The notes: a model not told the origin generated them from the letters alone. DNA of 43,057 nt from an uncultured Gammaproteobacteria bacterium (GCA_947259915.1 CAMYOC010000020.1:1956-45012), one strand, 5' to 3'; shown: positions 8,761 to 20,238, counted from the stretch's first letter. Program-made: numbers and translations.

Positions 8761-11700
8761 TCAGGGACCGCTGATCGTCAGTGACGGCGTGACCGCATTG
8801 GTGGCATCAAGGACAAAGTCGTAGTCCCCGGTCTGGGTCGCGTTGAGCACGATGTTGCCCCCGCCAGCGCAATTCAAAACGTACGCTGTAGCCAGATCGA
8901 TATTGCTGCCGTTGCTGCCACAGTCCACCGTCGACCAGTCCGCCGAGGCCACCTTGAAATCAAGATCGCCGGCGGTCAGACCAGTCAGGGCCAGCGTTGC
9001 CTCGTAGGTGGAATTACCGGTATAGCGCAGCGGGTTGGCCTCGCTCCAGTCCTGGCTCAGACCACGCACGAATACCTCCGCCGCCAGCGGCGTCTTCTCG
9101 ACCGTCAATAACGGGTTGGCCGGATCGGTACCGTCGACATGGAACGAGTACTGACCCGCGCCAGCGTCGTTGAGGACGATATTCGGCGCGCCACCCGCAC
9201 AGTCCAGCGCGTAGGCCACGCCAACGTCGACATTAGCCCCGTTGCTGCCGCAATCAACCGTCGCCCAGTCTGAAGATGCCACCTTGAAATCCAGCGCGCC
9301 GGGTGCTGCCGGGTCTGGCAGCGCCAGCTCGTTCTGATAGCTGTCGTTGCCGATAAAGTCCAGCTCGTTAGCATCGCTGTCTGACCAGTCACCATTAAAA
9401 CCGCGCACAAAGATATCCACCGCATAAGGTGGCGCCTTGAACGCGGTCAGCACCGGGTTGGCCGGGTCCGTGGCGTCCACGGTGATCTGCACGTCACCGA
9501 GTTCAGCTACGTTCAGGGCCAGATCGCCGGAGCCGTCGGCGCAGTTCAGCGCATAGGGCACGTCAAGATTCACCGTTGGATCCGCATCGGCACCACAGTT
9601 GACCGTGCTCCAGTCCGAAGACGCGACCTTGAAGCTCAGATCCGCCGGATCCAGCGCCGCGATGGTATAGCGGCCGGTGTAGGTCACGCCGCCTTCATAG
9701 CTCAGCTGGTTGGCCGGGCTGTCGGTCCAGTCCTGGTTGAGCCCACGCACAAACACATCCACCCCGAACGGCGAACAGCTCAACTGCTCGGCACGGGTAA
9801 ACACCGCGGTGGTCCGGGCCGGCACAAAGAAGCCGCTGGCGTCATGCGATGCCGTCTGCACCACCGAATCGACCGAGGTCTGTTGTACCGGATGCAGCGT
9901 GAAGGTATCACCGGCAAACTCCGCCACATCCAGGGTCTGGTCTTCGTCGTTGGCGTTGATGATGGTCATCACGTAGCCGAACTCGGGCGTCAGACCATTG
10001 CCGTCACAGCCGTCGATGGCCTGCGCGACCAGACCGAGGACCTGATCCGGACCGGTGTTGAAATATTCGACGCGCTCCTTGATCTGATCCGCACTACGCA
10101 GGCGGTACAGAACCGTGGAACCCCTGATTTCAAACATCTCCAGGGCATGGGACTTGGCGAAGTCGATATTCGCCGGCACCGGATCCGTCAGCGGATTCTC
10201 GAACAGCGGGATCACTTCCGGATAGTTGCTGGCGTTCTTCTCCTCGCTGGGGAGACCGACGGCCCAGTTGTTGTCCTGACCGCTGAAGTCCAGCTTGTTG
10301 AACCAGTCGCCCCAATTGAAGCTGTCCCGATCCGTGGACTTGGAGCGGAGCAGATCCTGACCTGCATGGACGAAGGACACGCCCTGACCCAGCAGGATGA
10401 CATCGAGACCGATGTTCTGCGCCCGCACCCGATCTGCCGTACCGGTAGCCGTCGGGTGCTTGTACTGCGAGATATCCCAAAGCGTCTCGTTATCGTGGGC
10501 GGCGGAGTAGTTGATGATCTCCTCCGGATCGCTGACATAGCTGGTCGGCGTGGCGCTGTCACAATCGCCATAACCCACCTCGGCACCGGTCACTGTCGCC
10601 CCGGTGCGGTCCACAAACGAGTAGTCCGAGATGCTGCCGGCCATGGTCGCCCGGATCTGATCGGCAGAGCAGAGCGCCTCGTCGATAAAGTTCTGATCAT
10701 CGACGCTGTTCTCGGCATTCGGATCATAACCGCCGCCAGAGATAAAGCCCTGGTTGACCACATGGGCATTGCCGTTGTCGAACGGCCCGCCGCCGCGCAC
10801 CGCGTCACGGATTCTATCGGTAAAGGTAGCGATGCCGGTCCCGGACATATTGAATTGCGTGGCCTGGACAAAGCGGCGGTCGCTGGCGACTTCACCGAAG
10901 TTCCACCCTTCACCGTAGATATAGACCGATGAATCGATGGCGCGCAGATCAGCGAGGATCTGCTCCATCTGGGCTTTGGTGTGGAAACCCATCAGATCGA
11001 AACGGAAGCCGGTGACCTTGTAGTCCTCCAGATAGGTCTGCAGCGTATCCGCCATCAGTTTGCCCATCATCGCGAACTCGGTGGCCGTGTTGCTGCAGCA
11101 GGTCGAGGTCTCGATCGAACCGGAGTTCTCGTTGTACCGGTGGTAATAACCGGGGACGATCCGATCCAGCACCGAGCGGCTCGACTGCCCGCCGGCGTTG
11201 GTGTGGTTGTAGACCACGTCCATCACCAGACGCAGACCCTTGTCGGCCAGGCCCTGGACCATCTGACGGTATTCATAGATACGCGCGACACCATCCGGAT
11301 CGGAGGCGTAGCTGCCCTCTGGCACACCGTAGTGCCAGGGATCGTAACCCCAGTTAAAGCCGTCCAGATCGTTCATCCAGCCCTGTACCTGCTGCTGGAA
11401 GGTAGAGGTCGGATCGTCGGCGGTCGTCTGCTCCTGCAGCTCGCGGATGGTCAGACCGCTGTAGGTCGGACACAGCCCGGCTGCGGCAGGATTGGCCGCA
11501 CACAGAGCGTCGACCGGATCATCGAGCTCGACCCGGTTCGCCCGGATCTCCTCGATGGTCGCGATATCGAAACTCGGCAACAGATGCAGATGGGTCAGAC
11601 CCGCATCCGCCAGCCCGGTCAGATGGTTGTGACCATCGGTGTTGTCCAGGGCGAAGGCCGTGTACTTGCCGCGGTCCGCCTCGGGCACCGTCGCATCGGA

Positions 11701-14562
11701 GACGCTGTAATCACGCATCTGCAGTTCATAGATGGCAATGTCCTCAGGCTCGCCGTAGACCGGCAGCGTCAGCGCGTCCCAGCCGGGTGGCCGCAGATCC
11801 AGATCGTCCAGGTTGACGATCTGGCTGTTGCCGCTGTTGGCGCTGAGGCTGACCGAATAGGGATCGGTCACCGTATTGGTCACCAACGCGGATTCGGCGT
11901 AGGTGTAGACCTCGAGCGTGAAGTCGTAATACATCCGGTCCCAGCCGGCGTCGCCGGTTGCACTCCATGCACCGGAAGCGGCATCCAGCGTCATCGCGAC
12001 CTGGTCGGCCAGCACACCGGGCGCCGAGTAGAGGTTCAGCGTCACCCCGGTATCCGGATAGGCGGTCGGCGCCCACAGACGGATAGTCGGGATAGTGCCG
12101 GCCCAGCTGACACCCAGATCGACCTGGGTCGCGGCTGCCGCGTACAGATCGTCGAGCAGACCCGGGATCTGCACGTAGGTCGCCGCGACCGGGATGCCAA
12201 AGGCGTCACGACCGAGAGCGACCAGCTGATAGCGCGCGATCTCACTGGCGCTACCGGTCACCGACTCGGGCATGGCATAGGCATCCCAACTCGAGAGATG
12301 CAGCTGGTTGGCCGGCTGCGGATTGGTGCCGGGTGACAGCTCGGCAGATTCGAAATTACCCGAGATCACACCGCCGTTGACTACTATGGATGCATCGGCC
12401 GACCACAGCAGTTCCACGGTGCTGACGTCATTGCCGGCGTTCCACAACAAGGTGCCGGTGTCGACCCAGTGGGCACCACGACCCGACAGCGACACGCCCT
12501 CGGAAGGCGGCGCGCTGGATACGTCGGGGTTGGTATCGTCGACAAACACGATGTTGCCGTCAGTCGCCACGCGGATGATCACGTCGCCATCCGGCGCCTT
12601 GGCGGCGCCGATGTGGATCACCAGACCCAGCGCATCGGGGAAGGCGTCAGCTGGCTCAGGATTGTTGTCATAACAGGGATTCGGCGGCAGCGTGATGCGG
12701 AAATAGGTGCCGACCGCGTCCGTACCCTCGACGGTACACGCCTCGGCGCCGTCGAAGATCGTCCATGACGGACCGCCCGGCTCGACCGGGAACAGATGCA
12801 GATTCCAGTCGTCGTAGGCGCCGTCTTCCCGTTCGTAGTAGAGGAGGATTTCGTCAGCCTCAGGCACCGCCGCGGCGGTACCGTCGTTGATCGCCTCGGG
12901 GTTACCGGAGAACGCATAGACGTTGTTGCCGTCAGCCGGATCGGCAAACACCGGCGCCAGGAAAGTACCCGTCGGATCAGGAGTGCCTCCCTGCTCCACG
13001 GTAAAGGTCAGGATCCCGCCGGCCGGGGCCGGTACATCGGCGGAGCAGCCGAACCCACCGTCGGGTACGCAGGCGTAGCTCTCGCCCTCGACCACAATAA
13101 CCGTATCGGCATAATTGCCGTCGGCCCGATGATAGAACACGGTCGCCGTAGTGGTGCCTGGCTCATCGGCCGGGTTGGCAACCCAAGTAAAGGTGTCCAC
13201 CGCAACGTCGCCGTTGCCGGCAAAGATCTCGATGGTGCGCACCGGAGAATCGCGTCCGCCGCGCTCGAAAGACACGGTAGTGAGACCTGTCCCCTCGATC
13301 AGCACCTCTTCAGCAGTGCCATCCGTATTGGTCGCGGTGACATCGGTCGTGTCCGGTACGCCGGGGTCTACGGGACCACCACCACCGAGTTCGACCTCGG
13401 TCATGGTCATGGTGGCCGCTTCGATGTCATTAAAGTCGGCGGTGAAGTTGTAACAGCCATCGCCGGGAACGTTGAGCACGCCCTCGGGGCCGCCCGGACC
13501 GGGATCGACCAGCGCCTGGGTATCGCCCGGCTCGAGCACATCGTCGGGGACCGTGGCACGCTCGACTTCCCAGCCGGCGGAGCCGACTTTGTAGTTGTAC
13601 TGGCCCGCGACCATCTCGAATTCGGACTGGTAGATACCGCCGCCAAAATTGACAAACAGGAACTCGTCGGTCGGCGACGGGTTACCCCAGTCATTAAAGC
13701 CGCCACGCATAAACACTTCGTTGCCCAGCGCCTCGGCGTTGTCGTTACCCTGGTCGGTGACGCCGCAGGTCTCCTGACCGCCACCGCCGCCACCGTCGTC
13801 GCCATCAAGGACCACTTCGGTAAAGGTCATCACCGGGTTCTCGGCGTCGCTGAAATCGATGGTGAAATTGAAGCATCCGTCGGCGGGCACGTTGACTACG
13901 CCCTCGGGTCCACCGGGGCCCGGGTCCACCAGGGTCTGGGAATCGCCCACCTCGAGCACGTCATCGGGCACGGTTGCGCGCTCGACCTCCCAGCCGGCGG
14001 AACCGACCTTGTAGGTGTACTCGCCGGCCGCCATCGTGAACTCGGCCTGATAGATGTTCTCGCCGAAATTGATAAACAGGAATTCGTCGGTCGGCGACGG
14101 GTTGCCCCAGTCGTTAAAACCGCCACGCATAAACATGTTCTGACCCAGGGCTTCAGCGTTGTCGTTGCCCTGGTCGGCCAGACCACAGGTGGCCTTGGAC
14201 AAGGTGCGCGGCAGACCGGCCTTGGCGAACAGCGCGGCGCTGGCGGCCGGGGTCAGACCCTCGATGGTAAAACTCGTGTCGCGGGTCGGTGTGGAGAACG
14301 TGACCACGCCGGTCTCGCCGTCACGGATCACCCACTGGCTACCCGTGGCCACACCACCGGAGAACACCGCATTGGTCGGCGACTGGCCGACGCTGAAGCT
14401 GCCCAGCTGGACAAAATCGAAGCCGGTGGTCGTGGTGACCGGCTGCTTTTGTACGACCGATGGTCCGCTGCCACCGTCGGTGCTGGGGCTACAGGCCGCC
14501 AGGACCAGGGAGGCCGTGGCGATGAGGATTCCGAACCGCTTCAGGCTGGGTGCAGGTGTCAT
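8761..14562 (-). CDS. pulA: Giant modular lipoprotein pullulanase (GH13) with five repeat modules
   Basis: 1,933 residues; cleaves alpha-1,6 branches of pullulan, starch or glycogen at the cell surface. ATG 14562 has GGAG seven bases upstream. Lipoprotein signal with lipobox LAAC, Cys24. Two near-identical modules follow (about 126-250 and 264-385; [37 protein letters not shown]) joined by Gly-rich linkers. A CBM41-like PUD region ([20 protein letters not shown]) and a CBM48-type domain come next. The GH13 barrel has [16 protein letters not shown] with nucleophile D1189, YGEGWNFG with acid/base E1218, and AHDNE with D1357. Three more homologous modules fill the C-terminus (each with [16 protein letters not shown] and paired Cys). 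Bacterial type I pullulanases are usually 700-1,400 residues, so this is unusually long. The modules are probably starch-binding (inference). Confidence 0.93.
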   Translation of the reverse strand: MTPAPSLKRFGILIATASLVLAACSPSTDGGSGPSVVQKQPVTTTTGFDFVQLGSFSVGQSPTNAVFSGGVATGSQWVIRDGETGVVTFSTPTRDTSFTIEGLTPAASAALFAKAGLPRTLSKATCGLADQGNDNAEALGQNMFMRGGFNDWGNPSPTDEFLFINFGENIYQAEFTMAAGEYTYKVGSAGWEVERATVPDDVLEVGDSQTLVDPGPGGPEGVVNVPADGCFNFTIDFSDAENPVMTFTEVVLDGDDGGGGGGQETCGVTDQGNDNAEALGNEVFMRGGFNDWGNPSPTDEFLFVNFGGGIYQSEFEMVAGQYNYKVGSAGWEVERATVPDDVLEPGDTQALVDPGPGGPEGVLNVPGDGCYNFTADFNDIEAATMTMTEVELGGGGPVDPGVPDTTDVTATNTDGTAEEVLIEGTGLTTVSFERGGRDSPVRTIEIFAGNGDVAVDTFTWVANPADEPGTTTATVFYHRADGNYADTVIVVEGESYACVPDGGFGCSADVPAPAGGILTFTVEQGGTPDPTGTFLAPVFADPADGNNVYAFSGNPEAINDGTAAAVPEADEILLYYEREDGAYDDWNLHLFPVEPGGPSWTIFDGAEACTVEGTDAVGTYFRITLPPNPCYDNNPEPADAFPDALGLVIHIGAAKAPDGDVIIRVATDGNIVFVDDTNPDVSSAPPSEGVSLSGRGAHWVDTGTLLWNAGNDVSTVELLWSADASIVVNGGVISGNFESAELSPGTNPQPANQLHLSSWDAYAMPESVTGSASEIARYQLVALGRDAFGIPVAATYVQIPGLLDDLYAAAATQVDLGVSWAGTIPTIRLWAPTAYPDTGVTLNLYSAPGVLADQVAMTLDAASGAWSATGDAGWDRMYYDFTLEVYTYAESALVTNTVTDPYSVSLSANSGNSQIVNLDDLDLRPPGWDALTLPVYGEPEDIAIYELQMRDYSVSDATVPEADRGKYTAFALDNTDGHNHLTGLADAGLTHLHLLPSFDIATIEEIRANRVELDDPVDALCAANPAAAGLCPTYSGLTIRELQEQTTADDPTSTFQQQVQGWMNDLDGFNWGYDPWHYGVPEGSYASDPDGVARIYEYRQMVQGLADKGLRLVMDVVYNHTNAGGQSSRSVLDRIVPGYYHRYNENSGSIETSTCCSNTATEFAMMGKLMADTLQTYLEDYKVTGFRFDLMGFHTKAQMEQILADLRAIDSSVYIYGEGWNFGEVASDRRFVQATQFNMSGTGIATFTDRIRDAVRGGGPFDNGNAHVVNQGFISGGGYDPNAENSVDDQNFIDEALCSADQIRATMAGSISDYSFVDRTGATVTGAEVGYGDCDSATPTSYVSDPEEIINYSAAHDNETLWDISQYKHPTATGTADRVRAQNIGLDVILLGQGVSFVHAGQDLLRSKSTDRDSFNWGDWFNKLDFSGQDNNWAVGLPSEEKNASNYPEVIPLFENPLTDPVPANIDFAKSHALEMFEIRGSTVLYRLRSADQIKERVEYFNTGPDQVLGLVAQAIDGCDGNGLTPEFGYVMTIINANDEDQTLDVAEFAGDTFTLHPVQQTSVDSVVQTASHDASGFFVPARTTAVFTRAEQLSCSPFGVDVFVRGLNQDWTDSPANQLSYEGGVTYTGRYTIAALDPADLSFKVASSDWSTVNCGADADPTVNLDVPYALNCADGSGDLALNVAELGDVQITVDATDPANPVLTAFKAPPYAVDIFVRGFNGDWSDSDANELDFIGNDSYQNELALPDPAAPGALDFKVASSDWATVDCGSNGANVDVGVAYALDCAGGAPNIVLNDAGAGQYSFHVDGTDPANPLLTVEKTPLAAEVFVRGLSQDWSEANPLRYTGNSTYEATLALTGLTAGDLDFKVASADWSTVDCGSNGSNIDLATAYVLNCAGGGNIVLNATQTGDYDFVLDATNAVTPSLTISGP

Positions 14563-14961
14563 TGTTATCTCCGAGCGGTGAGCAGGACAGGGATGTGCGG
14601 CCCGCCTCGATCACGCCTCGTGCATGGAAAAAAAGCCAAGCCGGCACAAGCCGGGGGTGTCTGCGCCGGAGATTTGCCCGCCAGATGTGCGTCCGTCGAA
14701 ACTGCGGAAAATCTCCGTCGCAGCAAGAACCCTCCTCCTGGTGATCCGGATCCGTGGCCTGGCCTCGCTCCGTTCACCGTTCTTCTTCTATGTTCTGACA
14801 GTCGCCGCGCCTCTGATGACGACTGTGCCGACATTCGAGCGCGCCCACAGAAAACGCGCCCAACTCGGCGATTGGCCGAGGATAACGGCATTCGGATCAT
14901 CGAGATACTTCGGTTTTCCCGTACCCGTCGGGCCGGGCGGCAGCGTCAGGCCCGGCCGCCG
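14563..14961 (-). other. 399-bp non-coding gap between glgX and pulA
   Basis: Longest gene-free stretch. It holds the pulA ribosome site (GGAG before 14562) and a terminator-like hairpin at 14628-14654. The short frames crossing it are Arg/Ser/Pro-rich with no family resemblance, so I call no gene. A pulA promoter should lie here, but I see no convincing -35/-10 pair and no clear sugar-regulator palindrome. Confidence 0.6.
14628..14654 (-). terminator. Terminator/attenuator-like hairpin in the pulA leader
   Basis: On the minus strand a 5-bp stem (CCGGC/GCCGG, 4-nt loop, 641-654 of this kilobase) is followed by CTTGGC and seven T (complement of 14628-14634). It ends 65 bp before the pulA ATG and about 310 bp after glgX. 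It could end glgX transcripts or attenuate pulA. The short stem limits confidence. Confidence 0.5.
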
Positions 14962-17085
14962 TCAGCCTCGATCCGCCAGCAGCGCCATCGATCTGGCCGC
15001 CAGAGCATAAGTGTTGCCCGCCCGGAAGCTATGCGCCGGCACGGTCGCGCCCTCCTCCCGGGTATCGAACACGACCTCCCAGATCTCGCTGGTGATTGGC
15101 GCCGGGACGATAAAATCCACCGCTTCGTCATCGGTATTGAACAACATCAGGAAGCTGTCACCGGGACCGCTCTCATGCTGTCTGCGGCGACTCAGATCGA
15201 CGCCGGTGCGGTCCAGCAGTACACCGAGCGCCTGGCGCGAGATCTGGCGCCAGTCATGCTCGGTCATCTCGTTGCCATCCTCGCGCAGCCAGGTGACGTC
15301 CTTTAGCGCCGACTCCGGATGGGCGACCCCGTCGAGGAAGTTTTCGCGGCGAAATACCGGATGGTCCAGCCGCAGCCGGATCAGACGGCGGACGAATTCG
15401 CTCATCGCGTGGTCCTGATCCGAAAGATTCCAGTTCACCCATGAGATGTCGTTGTCCTGACAATAGGCATTGTTGTTGCCGCCCTGCGTCCTGCCGAATT
15501 CATCCCCGGCCTGCAGCATGGGTACGCCCTGGGACAGCAGCAGCGTCGCCAGCATGTTGCGGATCTGTTGCCGCCGCAGCCGCTGGATACGGGGGATCCG
15601 GGTCGGCCCTTCCTGACCGGAGTTCCAGTTCGAGCCGTGGTTGGATCCGTCCCGGTTGTCCTCGCCGTTGGCCTGATTGTGCTTGTGGTTGTAGCTGACT
15701 ACGTCGGCCAGGGTAAGTCCGTCATGACAGGCGACATAGTTGACGCTGGCCACCGGTTGTCGCCCCGGGGTGCGGAAGAAATCGCTGGAGCCGGCGGCCC
15801 GCTCGGCGAATTCGGGCACCTTACCCGCGTCGCCGCGCCAGAACTGTCTCACGGTCTCCCGGTAGCGGTCATTCCACTCCGCCCAGGGCGGCGGGAAGTG
15901 GCCGAGGCGATAGCCGGCGGGTCCCACGTCCCAGGGTTCGGCGATCAGCTTGACCTGGCCCAGGATCGGGTCCTGATAGAGCGAGGCGAAAAACGCCCCG
16001 TCGCGCTCGAAGACCGCGCCGCGCCGCGCCAGACTGGGCGCCAGGTCAAAGCGGAAACCGTCCACGTGCATTTCGCTGACCCAATAACGCAGACAATCGG
16101 TGACCAGCCGCAGCGTCGCCGGATTGGATACATCGAGAGTATTGCCGCAACCGCTGAAGTTGACATAGGCGCTGAGATCGCCGGGTTCGAGCAGGTAATA
16201 AGTACTGTTATCGATGCCTCGGAAACTCAGCATCGGCCCGCCGGCACCGCCCTCGGCGGTGTGGTTGAATACCACGTCCAGGATCACCTCGATCCCGGCC
16301 CGATGCAGCGCGCGGACCATCTGCCGGAATTCATCAACCGGGTCGGTCAGCGCGAATCCGGGGTGCGGTGCGAACAGCGCGATGGGGTTATAACCCCAGT
16401 AGTTGCTGAGATTCAGTTCCAGCAGACGGCTCTCGCTCAAGAACGCCTGACACGGCATCAGCTCGACCGCGGTCACGCCGAGGTTCTGCAGATAGTCCAG
16501 CACCGCCGGTTGTGCGAGCCCGAGATAGGTGCCGCGGAGTGGCTCGGGTACATCCGGATGCAGACGGGTGAAGCCTTTGACATGCAGTTCGTAGATCACG
16601 CTGCGGTTCCAGGGCACTGCCGGTGAACCGACCCCCTGCCAGTCGAACCGACGGTCGACCACAACCGAGCGGGGTACCCATGGCGCGCTGTCCCTGGGGT
16701 CCTTCTGCCAGGCGTGTCCTTCCTCGGGGGTATAGCCGAAGACCTCCGGTCGCCATTCGAAGTTATCGGTGATGCGCCGGGCATACGGATCGATCAGCAG
16801 CTTGTGCTCGTTAAAGCGGTGCCCGTGATGGGGTGCATAGCGGCCGTGTACCCGATAACCATAGTGTTGACCGGCTGCGATGCCGGGGACGAAGCCGTGC
16901 CAGACATCACCCGATCGCTCGGGCAGCGACACCCGCGCCGTCTCCGTACCTCCGCCATCAAACAGGCACAGATCCACGGCCTCGGCCGCTGACGAGTAGA
17001 GGGCAAAGTTGACACCGCCCTCTACCAGGTTTGCACCCAGCGGTGCCGGAGCACCCGGGAGAACATGGATGTCGTCGCTGCTCAT
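14962..17085 (-). CDS. glgX: Glycogen debranching enzyme (GH13_11, isoamylase type)
   Basis: Removes alpha-1,6-linked maltodextrin stubs left on glycogen by phosphorylase; cytoplasmic. 707 residues from ATG 17085 (a TTG at 17091 would add two residues but overlaps the upstream stop). N-terminal CBM48-type domain (APLGANLVEGGVNFALYSS). The barrel shows VIYELHVKGFT, the GYNPIALFAP segment, DVVFNHTAEG, GFRFDLAP with nucleophile D347, LIAEPWDVG with acid/base E383 and ACHDGLTL with D455. The GEDNRDGSNHGSNWN-like segment is typical of GlgX. Somewhat longer than the E. coli enzyme. It begins 2 bp after the aldo/keto reductase stop, so the two are tightly coupled. Confidence 0.95.
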   Translation of the reverse strand: MSSDDIHVLPGAPAPLGANLVEGGVNFALYSSAAEAVDLCLFDGGGTETARVSLPERSGDVWHGFVPGIAAGQHYGYRVHGRYAPHHGHRFNEHKLLIDPYARRITDNFEWRPEVFGYTPEEGHAWQKDPRDSAPWVPRSVVVDRRFDWQGVGSPAVPWNRSVIYELHVKGFTRLHPDVPEPLRGTYLGLAQPAVLDYLQNLGVTAVELMPCQAFLSESRLLELNLSNYWGYNPIALFAPHPGFALTDPVDEFRQMVRALHRAGIEVILDVVFNHTAEGGAGGPMLSFRGIDNSTYYLLEPGDLSAYVNFSGCGNTLDVSNPATLRLVTDCLRYWVSEMHVDGFRFDLAPSLARRGAVFERDGAFFASLYQDPILGQVKLIAEPWDVGPAGYRLGHFPPPWAEWNDRYRETVRQFWRGDAGKVPEFAERAAGSSDFFRTPGRQPVASVNYVACHDGLTLADVVSYNHKHNQANGEDNRDGSNHGSNWNSGQEGPTRIPRIQRLRRQQIRNMLATLLLSQGVPMLQAGDEFGRTQGGNNNAYCQDNDISWVNWNLSDQDHAMSEFVRRLIRLRLDHPVFRRENFLDGVAHPESALKDVTWLREDGNEMTEHDWRQISRQALGVLLDRTGVDLSRRRQHESGPGDSFLMLFNTDDEAVDFIVPAPITSEIWEVVFDTREEGATVPAHSFRAGNTYALAARSMALLADRG

Positions 17086-17087
17086 GA

Positions 17088-17969
17088 TCAAATCACGCTG
17101 TCCCAGCTGGTCCCGCTGCGAAGCCAGGCTTTATCGATCCGCGCCAGCATCGAGTCCGGTAGCGGGCCCCGCTCCACCGCGGCGATATTGCTGCGAAGAT
17201 GATCGATCCTCGTCCCGCCGACAAGGACGCAGGTCACGCCCGGCGCGTAGGCGGCAAATCTGAGCAGGGTGTCGGCCATCTCCTCCGGTGGCGGGAGAAA
17301 CGCCGCCATCGCCTGGTAACGTCTGTGCAATTCGGCCTCTGGCGGCGCCAGATCAGGCACCGGCCGCCAGGGTGCTCCACCCAGCGTGCGTTTCGCCAGC
17401 ACCGGGATGCCATTGTCGCGGGCAAACGTCAATCGCAACCGCAGATTTGACTGATCGAACAGGCTGACCGACGCCTGCACGCTCTGGACCATACCAGACT
17501 CCATCGCGACGCTCAGGGCCTCATTGTCGCCGGAATATGCGGCACAGCGGATCTTGCCCTGTTCTCTGGCCGTCGCGAGCGCGTCGAGGACGCCGTTGTC
17601 GCGCAGGACATCGGCCGGGCACGAGTGCAGATGCGCCACATCGATATGATCGGTCGCGAGCGTGGCCAGCGCCCGGTCCACGCCCAGACGGATACACTCG
17701 TAGGTCCAGTCCTCGCAGCCCTCGACGCCGTAGCCGAGTTTGGTCGACAACAGGAACTCATCGCGCCGCGCCGCAAGATGGCGACCTATCCGCTGCTCCG
17801 AGAGCGCATAGGACCGGGCCGTATCGATCAGGCCGATATCGGCATCGAGCACTTCATTGAGCAACCTGGCCGCCGCGGCCTCGTCGATGTCGGGATCGCC
17901 GATCTGCATGGCGCCAAAACCCAGCGGCGTCACCGACAGCTCCGAGCGACCAAAACGCCGTATGTCCAT
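17088..17969 (-). CDS. Aldo/keto reductase family oxidoreductase
   Basis: NAD(P)H-dependent carbonyl reductase, 293 residues, single TIM-barrel. The catalytic tetrad is visible: D49 and Y54 in LIDTARSYALSE, K77 in LLSTKLGYG and H115 in DVAHLHSC. The start RRFGRSELSVTPLGFGAMQIG is the usual first strand. ATG at 17969 lies 29 bp after the glgB stop and the gene ends 2 bp before glgX, so it is embedded in the glycogen operon. That position is unusual for this family and suggests a sugar-related carbonyl substrate (for example a reducing-end or sugar aldehyde), but the substrate is not readable from sequence. Confidence 0.88.
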   Translation of the reverse strand: MDIRRFGRSELSVTPLGFGAMQIGDPDIDEAAAARLLNEVLDADIGLIDTARSYALSEQRIGRHLAARRDEFLLSTKLGYGVEGCEDWTYECIRLGVDRALATLATDHIDVAHLHSCPADVLRDNGVLDALATAREQGKIRCAAYSGDNEALSVAMESGMVQSVQASVSLFDQSNLRLRLTFARDNGIPVLAKRTLGGAPWRPVPDLAPPEAELHRRYQAMAAFLPPPEEMADTLLRFAAYAPGVTCVLVGGTRIDHLRSNIAAVERGPLPDSMLARIDKAWLRSGTSWDSVI

Positions 17970-17998
17970 CAGCTACGGTGCAACGGACAAAGCGGCGA

Positions 17999-20197
17999 TC
18001 AACGCGCCGGCTTCAGATAGATCGTGGCCAGCGGCGGCAGCATGAGTTGTAGCGAATGCGGCCGTCCATTGACCGGTTCATCCGTGGCCATCACGCGGCC
18101 GGCGTTGCCGACATTGCTGCCGCCATAGAGCTCCGCATCAGAGTTGAACAACTCCTGATAGGCGCCCCCTTCGGGCACACCCACCGGATACCCGTGCCGG
18201 ACCACCGGCGTAAAGTTGGAGACCACGATCACATACTCGCCCCGATCCGCGGTATAGCGGATAAAACTCAGGATACCGCTCTCCGCCGCGGTGTGGTCGA
18301 TCCACTCGAAGCCGTCAGGCGAACAGTCTGCCTGACTCAGCGCCGGTTCGTTGACATAGGCGTGATTCAGATCACTGACCATACGGTGAAGCCCGCGGTG
18401 CAGGGGCTGATCCAGCAGATGCCAGTCGAGCTGGGCATCGTGATTCCACTCCCGCACCTGGCCAAACTCACCGCCCATAAACATCAGGTTCTTACCCGGG
18501 TGCCCGTACATAAAGGCGTAGTAGAGACGGAGATTGGCGTGCTTCTGCCATTCGTCCCCCGGCATCTTGCCGAGCATCGAACCCTTGCCGTGGACGACCT
18601 CATCGTGCGACAGCGGCAGGATAAAGTGCTCGTCAAAGGCATAGACCAGACTGAAGGTCATGTCGCCGTGATGGTATTTCCGGTAGATCGGATCCTTGCT
18701 CATATAGCTGAGCGTGTCGTGCATCCAGCCCATGTTCCATTTGTAGCCGAAGCCGAGTCCGCCCTCGTAGATCGGCCGCGAAACCTTGGGCCAGGCCGTG
18801 GACTCCTCGGCGATCGTCATCACGCCCGCGTGTTCGCGGTGGAGCACGGTGTTCATCTCCTTGATCAGATCGATCGCCTCGAGATTCTCATTGCCACCAT
18901 GGATGTTCGGTACCCAGTCACCGGCGTTGCGCGAGTAGTCGAGATAGATCATCGACGCGACCGCGTCCACACGCAGTCCGTCGACGTGAAACTCCTCGAT
19001 CCAGAATTGCGCGCTGCTGATCAGGAAGTCACGCACGAATGGCCGACCGTAATCGTAGATAAAGGTGTTCCAGTCCGGATGCCAGCCGCGCCGCGGATCC
19101 GGATGTTCGAACAACGCGGTGCCATCGAAAACCGCCAGACCATGCTCGTCGCTGGGGAAGTGCGCAGGCACCCAGTCGAGGATCACGCCTAGCCCTGCAG
19201 CATGACAACGATCGACGAAATATTTGAAATCGTCCGGCGGACCATAGCGGCTGGTCGGCGCGAACATGGAAGTGACCTGATAGCCCCAGGAGCCAAGGAA
19301 GGGATGCTCCATTACCGGCAGCAGCTCCAGGTGCGTGTATCCCAATGAGGTCAGATAGGGGATCAGTTCGTCCGCCAGCTCCCGGTAGCTGAGATGGCGC
19401 CCGTCGTCGTGACGCCGCCAGGAACCGATATGGACTTCATAGATCGCGACCGGGCGGTCGTTGCGATAGCCCGCGGCGTCGCGTCGCTCGCACCAGCCCT
19501 TATCCTGCCACTGGTAGGCGTCACGATCGTAGACAATCGACGCATTGCCCGGCGGCTGCTCGCAAAAAAACGCGAACGGGTCTGCCTTGGAGGGCAACAG
19601 ATTGCCCCCGGGACCCTTGATCTCGAACTTGTACAGCGTGCCCGACCCCAGACCCGGTATGAACAGCCGCCAGATCCCATCGTGGCTGCTCTGCATCGGA
19701 TGACTTCGGCCATCCCAGCCGTTGAAGTCGCCGACCACGCTGATGGATCTGGCCGACGGCGCGAACACAGAAAACAGCGTCCCCGAAGCCAGCTTGCCCG
19801 CCTCGTCCGCAAGCTGGATCACCCGGGCGCCAAGGTTGTTGTGCAGACGGATCGGATCGGGCGTGTGATCGACGAACACGCTGCTGCGGAACGCATAAGG
19901 ATCCGCCGTCTCGTGGACCTGACCGTGGCGCGTGATGCGCAGGCGATAGGGGAACAGTTTGCGCCGCCGCGGCAATTCGAGCACGAACAGATCAGAATCG
20001 GGGAGCCGCTTCATCGGCCCCAGATAGCGACGAGCCCGGGTGTCGATGACTTCGACCGATTCGGTGTCGGGTTGCCAGACCCTGAGCACAAATCCCGGCC
20101 CGACCTCACGGCTGTGGAGGCCGAGGTTGCTAAAGGGCACCGCACACAGGGCACCCGACAATTCCTCAAGGATCTGAACGTCTTTTGCGCTTGTCAT
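17999..20197 (-). CDS. glgB: 1,4-alpha-glucan branching enzyme
   Basis: Transfers a cut alpha-1,4 chain to an alpha-1,6 position in glycogen; cytoplasmic. ATG 20197 is chosen over the longer open frame to 20347 because of a GGAGG site ten bases upstream and a 41-bp gap to glgP; 732 residues, matching the E. coli size. Two N-terminal beta-sandwich domains (N1 with GPGFVLRVWQP; CBM48 with SVVGDFNGWDGR) precede the barrel. Signatures are YEVHIGSWRR, VMEHPFLGSWGYQ, GLRVDAVASM with nucleophile D411, AEEST with acid/base E464 and LSHDEVVHGKGS. Found here with catabolic glgP/glgX and without glgA/glgC. Confidence 0.97.
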   Translation of the reverse strand: MTSAKDVQILEELSGALCAVPFSNLGLHSREVGPGFVLRVWQPDTESVEVIDTRARRYLGPMKRLPDSDLFVLELPRRRKLFPYRLRITRHGQVHETADPYAFRSSVFVDHTPDPIRLHNNLGARVIQLADEAGKLASGTLFSVFAPSARSISVVGDFNGWDGRSHPMQSSHDGIWRLFIPGLGSGTLYKFEIKGPGGNLLPSKADPFAFFCEQPPGNASIVYDRDAYQWQDKGWCERRDAAGYRNDRPVAIYEVHIGSWRRHDDGRHLSYRELADELIPYLTSLGYTHLELLPVMEHPFLGSWGYQVTSMFAPTSRYGPPDDFKYFVDRCHAAGLGVILDWVPAHFPSDEHGLAVFDGTALFEHPDPRRGWHPDWNTFIYDYGRPFVRDFLISSAQFWIEEFHVDGLRVDAVASMIYLDYSRNAGDWVPNIHGGNENLEAIDLIKEMNTVLHREHAGVMTIAEESTAWPKVSRPIYEGGLGFGYKWNMGWMHDTLSYMSKDPIYRKYHHGDMTFSLVYAFDEHFILPLSHDEVVHGKGSMLGKMPGDEWQKHANLRLYYAFMYGHPGKNLMFMGGEFGQVREWNHDAQLDWHLLDQPLHRGLHRMVSDLNHAYVNEPALSQADCSPDGFEWIDHTAAESGILSFIRYTADRGEYVIVVSNFTPVVRHGYPVGVPEGGAYQELFNSDAELYGGSNVGNAGRVMATDEPVNGRPHSLQLMLPPLATIYLKPAR

Positions 20198-20238
20198 TGT
20201 TGCCGTTCCTCCCCGCTGCAGACCGGATCCGCGCCAAA

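Noticed and set aside
14565..14900. 111-codon minus-strand frame in the glgX-pulA gap
   Set aside because: Arg/Ser/Pro-rich composition, no ribosome site or family resemblance, and it crosses the terminator-like hairpin.
12796..15306. 836-codon open frame on the plus strand opposite pulA and glgX
   Set aside because: It is antisense to two clearly recognised enzymes, runs across their gap and has no family signature; long antisense frames are expected from the strong third-position GC bias.
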